From positions 6,866,001-6,930,000 of the forward strand of contig NZ_CP108568.1 in assembly GCF_036010485.1 (NCBI RefSeq): a DNA stretch of 64,000 nt. Direction: 5' to 3'. The position numbers were made by a program, and so were the translations under genes. Below, piece by piece: positions 23,876 to 31,227 of the stretch. Positions within the stretch are counted from its first letter, which is position 1. Each line of letters opens with the position of its first letter. Origin of the DNA: Streptomyces sp. NBC_01198 (lineage in GTDB: Bacteria; Actinomycetota; Actinomycetes; Streptomycetales; Streptomycetaceae). The notes beneath the pieces are model-generated. The model searched no databases. It was not told the DNA's origin and saw nothing but the letters and a program-made list of their open reading frames with translations.

Positions 23876-24384
23876 CCGATGCACCGGCAGGTCGGCGCCG
23901 ACGCCAAGTGGCAGCCCCCCAGGGGCGCGGGGAACGGCGCGCGCAACCCCGATGCACCGGCAGGTCGGCGCCGACGTCAAGTGGCAGCCCCTCAGGGGCG
24001 CGAGGAACTGCGCGCGCAACCACAAGGCACGCGCAGCTAAGCGCCAACGCCAAGTGGCAGCCCCCCAGGGGCGCGGGGAACGGCGCGCGCAACCCCGATG
24101 CACCGGCAGGTCGGCGCCGACGTCAAGTGGCAGCCCCTCAGGGGCGCGAGGAACTGCGCGCGCAACCACAAGGCACGCGCAGCTAAGCGCCAACGCCAAG
24201 TGGCAGCCCCCCAGGGGCGCGGGGAACGGCGCGCGCAACCCCGATGCACCGGCAGGTCGGCGCCGACGTCAAGTGGCAGCCCCTCAGGGGCGCGAGGAAC
24301 TGCGCGCGCAACCACAAGGCACGCGCAGCTAAGCGCCAACGCCAAGTGGCAGCCCCTCAGGGGCGCGAGGAACTGGCGCCCAAC
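23876..24384. repeat. Tandem array of a 146-bp unit (three exact copies plus partial copies)
   Basis: CCCCGATGCACCGGCAGG starts at 23876, 23947, 24093 and 24239. The last three are exactly 146 bp apart; the first is a 71-bp half copy, and the last copy diverges after about 24354. Each unit consists of two related halves, each holding an AAGTGGCAGCCCC-CAGGGGCGCG core that can fold as a short GC hairpin. Similar hairpin cores are common streptomycete intergenic elements. The array sits between convergent genes and may act as terminator. Reading frames through it shift because 146 is not a multiple of 3, so it is not coding. Confidence 0.9.
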
Positions 24385-24386
24385 CA

Positions 24387-24493
24387 CGACGCGCCGCCAG
24401 GCAACGGCTCGCCGCAAGGGGAAGCTCACCCCCGACGCGCCGCCAGGCGAGCGCCCACCGCAAGGGGAGGCTCACCCCAACGCGCCGGCAGGC
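24387..24493. repeat. 46-bp tandem repeat, 2.3 copies, running into the 3' end of the Ada-AlkA gene
   Basis: CGACGCGCCGCCAGGC-type blocks begin at 24387, 24433 and 24479, each of the first two followed by CGCAAGGGG-A/G-GCTCACCCC. The third copy supplies the stop and the last residues (APAGALG) of the Ada-AlkA gene, so the repeat has altered that C-terminus. Confidence 0.75.
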
Positions 24494-25914
24494 GCAAGTG
24501 TGGACCACACGTGGTGGGTGGCGTACGTGCGCCATGGGCGCCAGTGCGGGGACGGGGCGGAGCCCGGGGGGAGGAGGAGGACGTCGGGGTCGCCGAGGGC
24601 GCGCATGCGGATGGCCGCGGCCGTGGCCGGGGTGACGCCCGGGAGCGCGAGCAGCAGGCGCTCCGCCTCGTCCCGGTCGGCCCCCGGGTCCAGGCTGAGC
24701 CCGTCCGCCAGCGCGGTGGCGACCGCGCGCAGGACGGGCCGCACGTCGGCGCCCACCTCCGTCAGGGCGGCGTCGGCGAGATCCGCCGGGCGGGGGAAGA
24801 GCCGGGTGAGCGAGCCGCTCGGCGCCGCCAGCGGCTCGCCGTACGCCGCCGCGACCGCCGCGGAGCGGCCCGCGTCGCCGATGACGGCACGCAGGGCGTA
24901 CTCCTCCGGCTCCGGCGTGCCCGGCGCCCGCAGGCCCGGGTGCCGGGCGACGGACCCGGCGAGCGCCGGATCGGCCCCGAGCCGCTCCGCGACGGCGTAC
25001 GGATCGGCGTCGAGGTCGAAGAGCCGCCGCACCCGCTGCGTCGCCGTCGTGAGGTCGCGCAGGTCGCCCAGGTGCAGCCGGCATTCCAGCCAGCCGCCGC
25101 TGCCGGGGCGTTCCGCGACCTCGGCGACGCCGGCGCCGTGCGGCAGCCTCAGCGTACGGCGGTACGTGCGCGAGCCGGGCTCGCCGGTGACCTCCTCCAC
25201 GCCGGCCACCGCCCGCGCGGCGAGGAAGTCGACGACCTGCTCCGCGTCGTAGGCGCCGCGGTAGGCGAGCCGCAGCGGCACTCCCGTCGCCGCCCCGCGG
25301 CCGCGGGAGCCCGCAGGGGCGGGGCCGGCCACCGGGCCGAAGCGGGAGGTGCGGCCGGGGCGGGCGGCCCGCAGCTCGGTCGGCGTGGCTGCGTAGATCT
25401 CCCTGATCGTCTCGTTGAACTGCCGGACGCTGGCGAAACCGGCCGCGAAGGCGATCTCGGCCGCCTGCATCGAGGTGGTCTGCAGCAGCACCCTGGCGGT
25501 GTGGCCGCGCTGGGCGCGGGCCAGCGCGATGGGTCCGGCGCCCAACTCCGCGTTGAGCTGCCGCTGGACCTGCCGGGCGCTGTAGCCGAGCCGGGTCGCC
25601 AGGCCCGCGACACCCTCCCGGTCCACGATGCCGTCGCCGATGAGCCGGATCGCCCGGCCCACCACGTCGGCCCTGGCGTTCCAGTCCGGGGAGCCAGGCA
25701 CCGCGTCGGGCCGGCAGCGGCGGCACGCCCGGAAGCCGGCACCCTGCGCGGCCGCGGCGGTCGGGAAGAAGGAGACGTTCGCCCGCTTGGGCGTGATCGC
25801 CGGGCAGCTGGGCCGGCAGTAGATCCCGGTGCTGGACACGGCGAAGAAGAACACGCCGTCGAACCGCGCGTCCCGGCTGCGTACCGCCTCGTACCTGCTG
25901 TCCTCGGTCGTCAT
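24472..25914 (-). CDS. Ada-AlkA fusion: methyl-phosphotriester sensor plus HhH glycosylase domain lacking the catalytic-Asp segment
   Basis: A 480-residue DNA-alkylation repair protein. Residues 1-80 form the Ada zinc domain with Cys33, Cys37, Cys64 and Cys67; Cys37 would be the methyl acceptor. Residues about 85-185 are an AraC-type HTH (QFNETIREIYAATPTELR). Residues about 200-480 resemble AlkA 3-methyladenine glycosylase. The HhH region is degenerate (LPGVTPATAAAIRMRALGDPD rather than PGIGPWTA), and the text then jumps to LLLPPGSAPSPHWRPWRTYA. The expected DLG-type stretch with the catalytic Asp and the next helix, about 25 residues, is missing without a frameshift. Glycosylase activity is therefore doubtful, while the sensor/regulator half looks intact. 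The 3' end lies in a 46-bp repeat. Confidence 0.85.
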   Translation of the reverse strand: MTTEDSRYEAVRSRDARFDGVFFFAVSSTGIYCRPSCPAITPKRANVSFFPTAAAAQGAGFRACRRCRPDAVPGSPDWNARADVVGRAIRLIGDGIVDREGVAGLATRLGYSARQVQRQLNAELGAGPIALARAQRGHTARVLLQTTSMQAAEIAFAAGFASVRQFNETIREIYAATPTELRAARPGRTSRFGPVAGPAPAGSRGRGAATGVPLRLAYRGAYDAEQVVDFLAARAVAGVEEVTGEPGSRTYRRTLRLPHGAGVAEVAERPGSGGWLECRLHLGDLRDLTTATQRVRRLFDLDADPYAVAERLGADPALAGSVARHPGLRAPGTPEPEEYALRAVIGDAGRSAAVAAAYGEPLAAPSGSLTRLFPRPADLADAALTEVGADVRPVLRAVATALADGLSLDPGADRDEAERLLLALPGVTPATAAAIRMRALGDPDVLLLPPGSAPSPHWRPWRTYATHHVWSTLAPAGALG

Positions 25915-25975
25915 ATGTCCAGTATGGCCGCCCTCGGGACCCCGGGCTGGCGGAAATCGGACGGCACGCCGGGGC

Positions 25976-26380
25976 TCAGCGCGGGCGGACCGCGCGGGGG
26001 CCGACGCACTGCGCGCCCGCCGCCTCGACACGGGCCCGCAGGCCGCGGTCGGCGGTCACCACCAGGCACCGGCGCCCCGCCGCGCTCGCGGCGAGGTCGG
26101 CGATCAGGTCGTCCCCGCTGCCGGCGGCCTCCTCGATCCTGACGCCGGGCACCGGCGGCACCCCGCGGGCCGCGCCCTCGGTCACCAGGACGACGTCGAG
26201 CGGCACGCCGACCGCCCACGGCGGGGCGCCGCCCTCGGCCGGCAGGCCCGTGGCGGCCAGCGGCAGCAGCCGGTCGCGCAGCCGGGCCGCGGCGCCCCGC
26301 CGGTCCCGCCACCACCCGTCAGGCACCGAGCCGACCACGTTCGCGCCGTCCACCAGCAGCAGCGGCGTGTCCCCGTTCAC
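25976..26380 (-). CDS. NYN/PIN-like domain protein
   Basis: A 134-residue protein starting GTG 26380. The opening LLLVDGANVVGS and the later DDLIADLA and LVVTADRGLRARV match the acidic metal-site pattern of NYN/PIN-like ribonuclease folds: an early Asp with Asn, then paired Asp residues, then a T-A-D-R. It may be an RNA-processing nuclease, but activity is not demonstrated by sequence. The start overlaps the aldose-epimerase stop (GTGA), so it is co-translated with it. A longer frame running back over that gene is a shadow. Confidence 0.75.
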   Translation of the reverse strand: MNGDTPLLLVDGANVVGSVPDGWWRDRRGAAARLRDRLLPLAATGLPAEGGAPPWAVGVPLDVVLVTEGAARGVPPVPGVRIEEAAGSGDDLIADLAASAAGRRCLVVTADRGLRARVEAAGAQCVGPRAVRPR

Positions 26381-27501
26381 AGCCGCGTCCCGGCGCCGTC
26401 GCCGGCCGGCGGGGCACCGGTCAGATGGGGGAAGCCGAATTCGGTGCGGCTGCGCAGCACCTCGCCGGGCCGCAGCACCGTCGAGGGGTAGTCGGGCCGG
26501 TTCGGCGAGTCGGGCAGGTGCTGGGTCTCCAGGCACACCGCGTCGTGCCGGCCGTAGCGGCGGCCGCCGGGGCCGGTGAGGGAGCCGTCGAGCCGGTTGG
26601 CGGTGTGGACCTGGATGCCGGGCTCGGTGGTGCGCACCTCCATCGTCCGGCCGCTGCCGGGGTCGTGCAGCACCGCGGCGGTCCGCGGCGCCGCGGGGCC
26701 GGCGGGGGCGCGCAGCATCCAGCAGTGGTCGTAGCCGTCCGCGGCCTTGACCTGCGGGTCGGGCGCACGCAGGCCATCGCCGAGCGGGCGGGCGGCGGTG
26801 AAGTCGAAGGGCGTGCCCGCCACCCGCTCCTCCGGACCCCACGGGATGGACTCGGCGGATACCGGCAGGAAGCCGTCGGCGTCGATACGCAGCATGTGAC
26901 GCAGTATCCCGCCGGAGGCCTGCTGCGGCTCGCCGGCGGGTGGGGGACCCGCCAGGTTGAAGTACGCGTGGTTGGTGAGGTTGACGACCGTCGCCCGGTC
27001 GGTGCGCGCCTCGAAGGTCAGCGCCAGCGTGCCGTCCCCGCCGAGCGCGTAGGTGGCGTTGACGTCCAGCGCGCCCGGGAAGCCCATGTCGCCGTCCGGG
27101 CTGTGCAGGGTCAGCCGCAGCGCCCCCGGCAGCGGTTCCGCCCGCCACAGCCGGTGGTGGAAGTCGCCGGGGCCGCCGTGCAGGGTGTACCCGCGGTCGT
27201 TGGCCGGCAGCCGGTGCAGGCTGCCGTCGAGCAGGAAGCGGGCACCGCCGATCCGGTTGGCGTAGCGCCCGACCAGCGCGCCGAAGTACGGGCTCGCGGC
27301 GTAGGCCGGCGCGTCGGGCAGCGACAGCACCACCGAGGTGCGCCGCCCGGCCGCGTCGGGCACGTGCAGCGCGTGCAGGACGCCGCCGTAGGTGAGGATC
27401 TCGGCGGCGACCCCGGCCGCGGACTCCAGCCGCCAGCACTCCACCGGCCGTCCGTCGGGTGCGTGGCCGAAGGGGGAGCGGTGCGGTACGGGCGCGTGCA
27501 T
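26377..27501 (-). CDS. galM: Aldose 1-epimerase (galactose mutarotase)
   Basis: A 374-residue cytosolic protein of the GalM family that interconverts alpha and beta anomers of galactose or related aldoses. Family motifs are complete: GRYANRI near residue 95, NDRGYTLHGGPGDFH with the catalytic His, TNHAYFNLAG with the second His, and a late GIQVHTAN and CLETQHLPDSPN carrying the catalytic Glu. ATG 27501 has AGGA upstream; the extra N-terminal extension to 27558 is Pro/Arg-rich and unlikely. It lies downstream of a LacI-family gene in the same direction, so a carbohydrate operon with that regulator is plausible. Confidence 0.92.
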   Translation of the reverse strand: MHAPVPHRSPFGHAPDGRPVECWRLESAAGVAAEILTYGGVLHALHVPDAAGRRTSVVLSLPDAPAYAASPYFGALVGRYANRIGGARFLLDGSLHRLPANDRGYTLHGGPGDFHHRLWRAEPLPGALRLTLHSPDGDMGFPGALDVNATYALGGDGTLALTFEARTDRATVVNLTNHAYFNLAGPPPAGEPQQASGGILRHMLRIDADGFLPVSAESIPWGPEERVAGTPFDFTAARPLGDGLRAPDPQVKAADGYDHCWMLRAPAGPAAPRTAAVLHDPGSGRTMEVRTTEPGIQVHTANRLDGSLTGPGGRRYGRHDAVCLETQHLPDSPNRPDYPSTVLRPGEVLRSRTEFGFPHLTGAPPAGDGAGTRL

Positions 27502-27595
27502 CGGCGGTCCTCGGCGGGCGGCGGGTCGGGGCGGGCGGCGGGGCAGGGGTGTGGGCACGGTGCGAGGGAGGGGCGTACGGACTGCGCCGCCGCGC

Positions 27596-28645
27596 TCATC
27601 GGGCGCGCGGTGTGGTGGACTCCCGCGCCATCAGGGTGTGGCCGGGACGTATCCGCTCGGGCTGCAGCTGCGGGGCGCCGGCCAGCCTGGCCACCACCCG
27701 CTCGACGGCCAGCCGGGCGATGGCCTGCTTGTCGGGGGAGACCGTGGTCAGCGAGACGGTCGAGAAGCGGCCCTCCTCGACGTCGTCGAAGCCGACCACC
27801 GACACGTCCTGCGGCACCCGCAGCCCCCGCTCGACCAGCGCCCGCATCGCGCCGAGCGCCATCAGGTCGTTGTACGCGAAGACCGCGTCCGGCTGCGCGC
27901 CCCGGTCGAGCAGCGCGGTCATCGCGGCGGCACCGTCCCACCGGCCGTAGCCGTCGGTCGCCGCCACCAGCGTGTCGTCGTGCGGCAGGCCGGCGGCGGT
28001 CAGTTCCTCGCGCCAGCCGCGCAGCCTCAGGTGGGCGGGCTGCCTGGCCATCTCCCTGCGCGCGCCGAGAAAGGCGATCCGCTGCCCGCCGAGCCCGGCC
28101 AGGTGGCGTACGGCGGTACGGGCCGCGGCCACGTTGTCGATGGCGATGTGGTCGTAAGGAGCGTCGTACTCGCGCTCGCCGAGCAGGACCAGCGGCGCGT
28201 CGCCGGGGCGGCCGAGCAGGTCGGCGGCCTCCAGCTCGATCGGGCTGAGGATCAGGCCGTCGATGACGTGGGCCCGGAAGCCCTGCGAGACCAGCAGCTC
28301 CTTCTCGCGCAGGCCCGCGGTGTGGTCGAGCAGCACCGTGTAGTCGTGCCGCGCGGCGGCGTCGATGACGGCGCCCGCCAGCTCCGCGAAGTAGGGGTTG
28401 CCGAGTTCGGGCACCGCGAGCGCGATGATGCCGGCCCTGCCCTTGCGCAGATGGCGTGCGGTCAGATTCGGCCGGTAGCCGAGCTGGTCGATGGCCCGCT
28501 GCACGCGTTCGCGCATCCCCGGGGTGACATGGGGATAGTTGTTCACCACGTTCGACACGGTCTTGACGGACACGCCTGCCATCTGCGCGACGTCCTTGAG
28601 GCTGGCGCCCACGAAGTTCTTTCCCTCGGCCGTCCTGCGAGGCAC
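27596..28645 (-). CDS. LacI-family transcriptional regulator
   Basis: A 349-residue repressor-type protein: HTH at residues 14-60 (SLKDVAQMAGVSVKTVSNVVNN, hinge region LTARHLRKGR) and a periplasmic-binding-protein-like effector domain (IALAVPELGNPYFAEL..VIDGLILSP..FAYNDLMALGAM..VSVVGFDDVEEG). It probably regulates sugar uptake genes; galM lies 94 bp downstream and a permease remnant directly upstream on the same strand. The original transporter operon seems to have been lost, leaving the regulator behind. A palindrome search in the flanks gave no clear operator. Confidence 0.92.
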   Translation of the reverse strand: MPRRTAEGKNFVGASLKDVAQMAGVSVKTVSNVVNNYPHVTPGMRERVQRAIDQLGYRPNLTARHLRKGRAGIIALAVPELGNPYFAELAGAVIDAAARHDYTVLLDHTAGLREKELLVSQGFRAHVIDGLILSPIELEAADLLGRPGDAPLVLLGEREYDAPYDHIAIDNVAAARTAVRHLAGLGGQRIAFLGARREMARQPAHLRLRGWREELTAAGLPHDDTLVAATDGYGRWDGAAAMTALLDRGAQPDAVFAYNDLMALGAMRALVERGLRVPQDVSVVGFDDVEEGRFSTVSLTTVSPDKQAIARLAVERVVARLAGAPQLQPERIRPGHTLMARESTTPRAR

Positions 28646-28704
28646 GGCGGTTCCGGCCCCAGTGTGCCGGTCCCGTGTGGGACACGGGTGCGCGGCCGGT
28701 GTCC

Positions 28705-29180
28705 TCAGGTGCCGCGTCTGGCCGCCGACAGGTACCGCTGGGCGACCACGACCAGGAAGCCGCCGCTGACCACCGACTGGTAGGAGGAGTTAGCGAGCCG
28801 ATCTGGTTGATCAGGTTCTGGATGACACCGAGCAGCAGCACGCCCCACAGCGTGCCCGAGACCGATCCCGCGCCGCCGACCAGCAGCGTGCCGCCGATCA
28901 CCACCGCCGAGATCGCGTCCAGCTCCATGCCGACGCCGATGATCGTCAGCCCCGACGACAGCCGGGCGGCGTTCAGCGCCCGGCGAACCCGGCGAGCAGC
29001 CCGCTGAGCATGTGGACCAGCACCTTCGTCCGTGCCACCGGCAGACCCACCAGCAGCGCCGCGTCACCGCTGCCGCCGACCGCGAACAGCGCCTGGCCGA
29101 AGGAGGTGCGCTGCAGCAGCAGGCCGCCGAGGCCGAGCAGCGCCAGCGCGATCAGCACCGGGTAGCCGAACCCCCACACC
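28705..29180 (-). pseudogene. Fragment of a ribose/xylose-type ABC transporter permease, frameshifted
   Basis: Three pieces of one RbsC/YtfT-like permease are readable in order but in different frames: GFGYPVLIALALLGLGGLLL..LSGLLAGFAG (about 29170-28983), then ALNAARLSSGL..GMELDAISAVVIGGTLLVGG..GVIQNLINQIGS (about 28983-28797), then NSSYQSVVSGGFLVVVAQRYLSAARRG to the stop at 28705. Frameshifts lie near 28982 and 28796, and the N-terminal half is absent. Next to the LacI and galM genes this is the remnant of a sugar-uptake operon. Sequencing errors could explain a shift but not the missing 5' half. Confidence 0.8.
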
Positions 29181-29189
29181 GCCCCGCCG

Positions 29190-29455
29190 CCGAGCCGGAC
29201 TCACCGGCCCGTTCCACCGCTGCCGTCGAGACCGTCACGCTGATCCCGATGGGCGCGGCCCGGCTGCGGATCTCCGCCTTCCCGACCACCTCGCCGAACG
29301 GCCACCCGTGGTCGGCGCCCGCCCCGTACCGCCGGATCAGGAACAAGAACTCGGGCAAGGTGCTGGGCGTGGACCTGATGTCCACGGCGAACAGCGCCCA
29401 TGTCGTGCAGTATGACGACAACGGCACCGCCGACCACCTGTGGCGGTTCGTCTGA
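29190..29455 (+). pseudogene. 3' fragment of a GH127-like enzyme with ricin-type tail
   Basis: The frame ending at 29455 reads ETVTLIPMGAARLRISAFPT, typical of the C-terminus of beta-L-arabinofuranosidase-like (GH127/DUF1680) proteins. It continues into a partial ricin repeat (YRRIRNKNSGKVLGVDLMS..HVVQYDDNGTADHLWRF). No start, signal peptide or catalytic part precedes it. The homology stops abruptly near 29190, where the oppositely oriented permease remnant begins, so this point looks like a deletion or recombination junction. Confidence 0.7.
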
Positions 29456-29482
29456 CCCCCCCCGTCGCCCGCCCGCGGGCGG

Positions 29483-30418
29483 TCAGCAGGGGTCGCGCCA
29501 GGCGTCGAGCGACAGGTGCTTGGCCATCGAACTGAATCCGAGCTTCCGCACTGCCGGGCAGAACCGCGCCTGCGCCAGCTCGTACTCGACGTGGAAGACC
29601 GGCTTGCCGGCCGCCACGAACGGCGACAGCTGCTCGCACTCGCCGTACTGCGCGCACTGCTCGTCCACCGAGAAGTCGAAGTCCCGCACCAGCTGCGGCA
29701 CTTGCTGCACGTCGTTCTTGAGCCCGACGGCCAGCCCGCGGTCGTGTGCGAGTCCGGCGATCATGCGGTTGTACGCCAGCTGGTCGGTGGCCGTCAGCGG
29801 GAAGCCGGTCGAGTTGGTGTAGCCGTCGAGCAGGTCCGGCTCGACGGCGTCGAAGCCCTTGGCCCGGCACATGTCGAGGCGGGCCGCCATCAGCGGCCGC
29901 AGCCTGTCCAACGCCCGCACGTCCAGCCAGCGTTCGCCGTCCCAGCCGTCGCCCCGGCCCAGCAGCGCGGCGGGGAAGTCCTTCGCGTCGGGCCGGAAGG
30001 ACTCCCACGCACCGGCGTTGACGTAGCAGATCACCCGGCGCCCGGCGGCGTGCAGCCGCCGGACGACGGCGGCGCCGTTCTCGAACCCGTCGATGTCGTA
30101 GACGGGCACGTCGACGGAGGTGTCGACCGTGCCGCTGAGCTGCCACTGCCAGGCCGCCCCGGGCTCCGGCTGCCAGCGGCCGTCCGGCGACGTCACCCCC
30201 CGCCTGCCCTTGGGCGGTGACGACGGCGTGGCGGTGCCGGGTGCGGATGTCGGCTTCGGCGCAGGCCTGGACGTGGACATGGAGGTGGGCGGCGGCGCCG
30301 ACGTCGGGCCCGGCCGGCTGTCGTCGCCGCCGGAGGAGGAGCAGGCCGCCGCCGCGAGCAGCAGCGCGCCCGCGACGACGGGCCCGAGCAGGCGGAGGCG
30401 GGCTGCGCAGCCGGTCAC
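29483..30418 (-). CDS. GH114-family endo-alpha-1,4-polygalactosaminidase (Ega3-like), lipoprotein
   Basis: A 311-residue extracellular hydrolase. A signal segment ends in ALLLAAAACSSSGG, a lipobox, so the protein is probably lipid-anchored. A Pro/Ser/Thr linker follows to about residue 75. The catalytic barrel (about 85-311) carries VPVYDIDGF (Asp108, Asp110), RVICYVNAGAWE, ERWLDVRAL and GFDAVEPDLLDGYTNSTGFPLT with Glu193, the signature of GH114. These enzymes cut alpha-1,4-linked galactosamine stretches, as in fungal galactosaminogalactan and Pel-like polymers. The GTG start overlaps the stop of the Spherulin-4 gene (GTGA). As last gene of the operon it may trim, release or recycle the polymer. 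Confidence 0.88.
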   Translation of the reverse strand: MTGCAARLRLLGPVVAGALLLAAAACSSSGGDDSRPGPTSAPPPTSMSTSRPAPKPTSAPGTATPSSPPKGRRGVTSPDGRWQPEPGAAWQWQLSGTVDTSVDVPVYDIDGFENGAAVVRRLHAAGRRVICYVNAGAWESFRPDAKDFPAALLGRGDGWDGERWLDVRALDRLRPLMAARLDMCRAKGFDAVEPDLLDGYTNSTGFPLTATDQLAYNRMIAGLAHDRGLAVGLKNDVQQVPQLVRDFDFSVDEQCAQYGECEQLSPFVAAGKPVFHVEYELAQARFCPAVRKLGFSSMAKHLSLDAWRDPC

Positions 30419-31227
30419 GCGGCCCCCGCGGGGACGTGCTGCCAGGGGTTCGGCGGCCCGCCGGGCACCGCGCAGTGCACGGCCGCGCCCCGCGTCGCGG
30501 CCGTACGCGCCACCGCCCGCGCGGCGGCGGCGCCGGGCACGCCGTAGACCAGGTGGCAGAAACGGTCCGGGGGATGGGCGGCCGTCCAGCCGGGAACGCC
30601 TGCCACCGCATAGTCCGCCCAGCTGCCCTCGTAGGTCACCAGCAGGTCGCCCACCGCCGCGTACCCCGGGTCGGGATGCACCCCCGGGTTGAGCACCACT
30701 GTCCCCGCACCGCCGTGCCGGGCCGCCGACACCAGCCGCCGGTAGTACGGCAGCCGGTCGCGGCCTGCGGCGGCCCGGTCGAAGAACGCCCCGCACACCC
30801 CGTACCACTCCCGGTGCCGCAGCACGTCCCGCTCGACCTCCTGGGCGGGCCGGGTGGCGTAGTCGGTGTCCACGTAGCCGAACAGCCGCACCCCGGCCGC
30901 CCGCAGCCGGCCCGCGGCGGCCGCGACCACGCTGTCCGGCCGGTCGGACCCCGGCCCGTCCGCCACGTTGACCACCACCCCGTACAGCCGCCCCGCCGCC
31001 CGCTCCAGCGCCCGCCACGCCCCCGGGTCGACCGCCGGATGGACGTACAGCGGCACGAGCAGCGAGCGCGCGGCCGCCACTGGTGCCGTCGCGGGACACG
31101 GCGCCGCCGCCGGCACGTGCGGTGCGGAATCCGCCGGGTGCTGCGGGGCGGCGAATGCCGGTGCCGGGGCCGGTGCCGGTGCGGGCGCCGGGCTGCCGTA
31201 CGCGGCCGGGCGGCCGGTGGCCGTCAT
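30415..31227 (-). CDS. Spherulin-4 (Sph3-like) family protein
   Basis: A 270-residue protein with a Pro/Ala-rich N-terminus and no clear signal peptide, then a TIM-barrel Spherulin-4 domain (about 55-265): LLVPLYVHP..WRAL, GVVVNVADGPG, LFGYVDTDYATR, VERDVLRHREWYGVCGAFFD, VVLNPGVHPDPGY, LVTYEGSWADY. In fungal Sph3 (GH135), which cleaves GalNAc-rich galactosaminogalactan and is required for its synthesis, an Asp-Glu pair and a distal Glu are catalytic. Here Asp150 and Glu200 are kept, but the second residue of the pair is Arg151. Activity may therefore differ. Both ends overlap neighbours by 4 nt (ATGA and GTGA). Its location, secreted or cytosolic, is uncertain. Confidence 0.82.
   Translation of the reverse strand: MTATGRPAAYGSPAPAPAPAPAPAFAAPQHPADSAPHVPAAAPCPATAPVAAARSLLVPLYVHPAVDPGAWRALERAAGRLYGVVVNVADGPGSDRPDSVVAAAAGRLRAAGVRLFGYVDTDYATRPAQEVERDVLRHREWYGVCGAFFDRAAAGRDRLPYYRRLVSAARHGGAGTVVLNPGVHPDPGYAAVGDLLVTYEGSWADYAVAGVPGWTAAHPPDRFCHLVYGVPGAAAARAVARTAATRGAAVHCAVPGGPPNPWQHVPAGAA

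Noticed and set aside
23852..24332. ORFs through the tandem repeat (MHRQVGAD.. and MRAPFPAPLGG.. types)
   Set aside because: The unit length of 146 is not divisible by 3, so frames change from copy to copy; codon use is unlike real genes.
23876..24384. Possible CRISPR array
   Set aside because: Units are contiguous and identical along their whole length, with no unique spacers and no cas genes.
25976..27439. 487-codon frame spanning the NYN-like gene and galM
   Set aside because: Only the last 134 codons show protein-like conservation; the rest is an alternative frame of galM.
29012..29455. Full-length reading of the ricin-containing frame from 29012
   Set aside because: Bases 29012-29189 are the antisense of the permease remnant; only the part after about 29190 resembles the GH127-ricin C-terminus.
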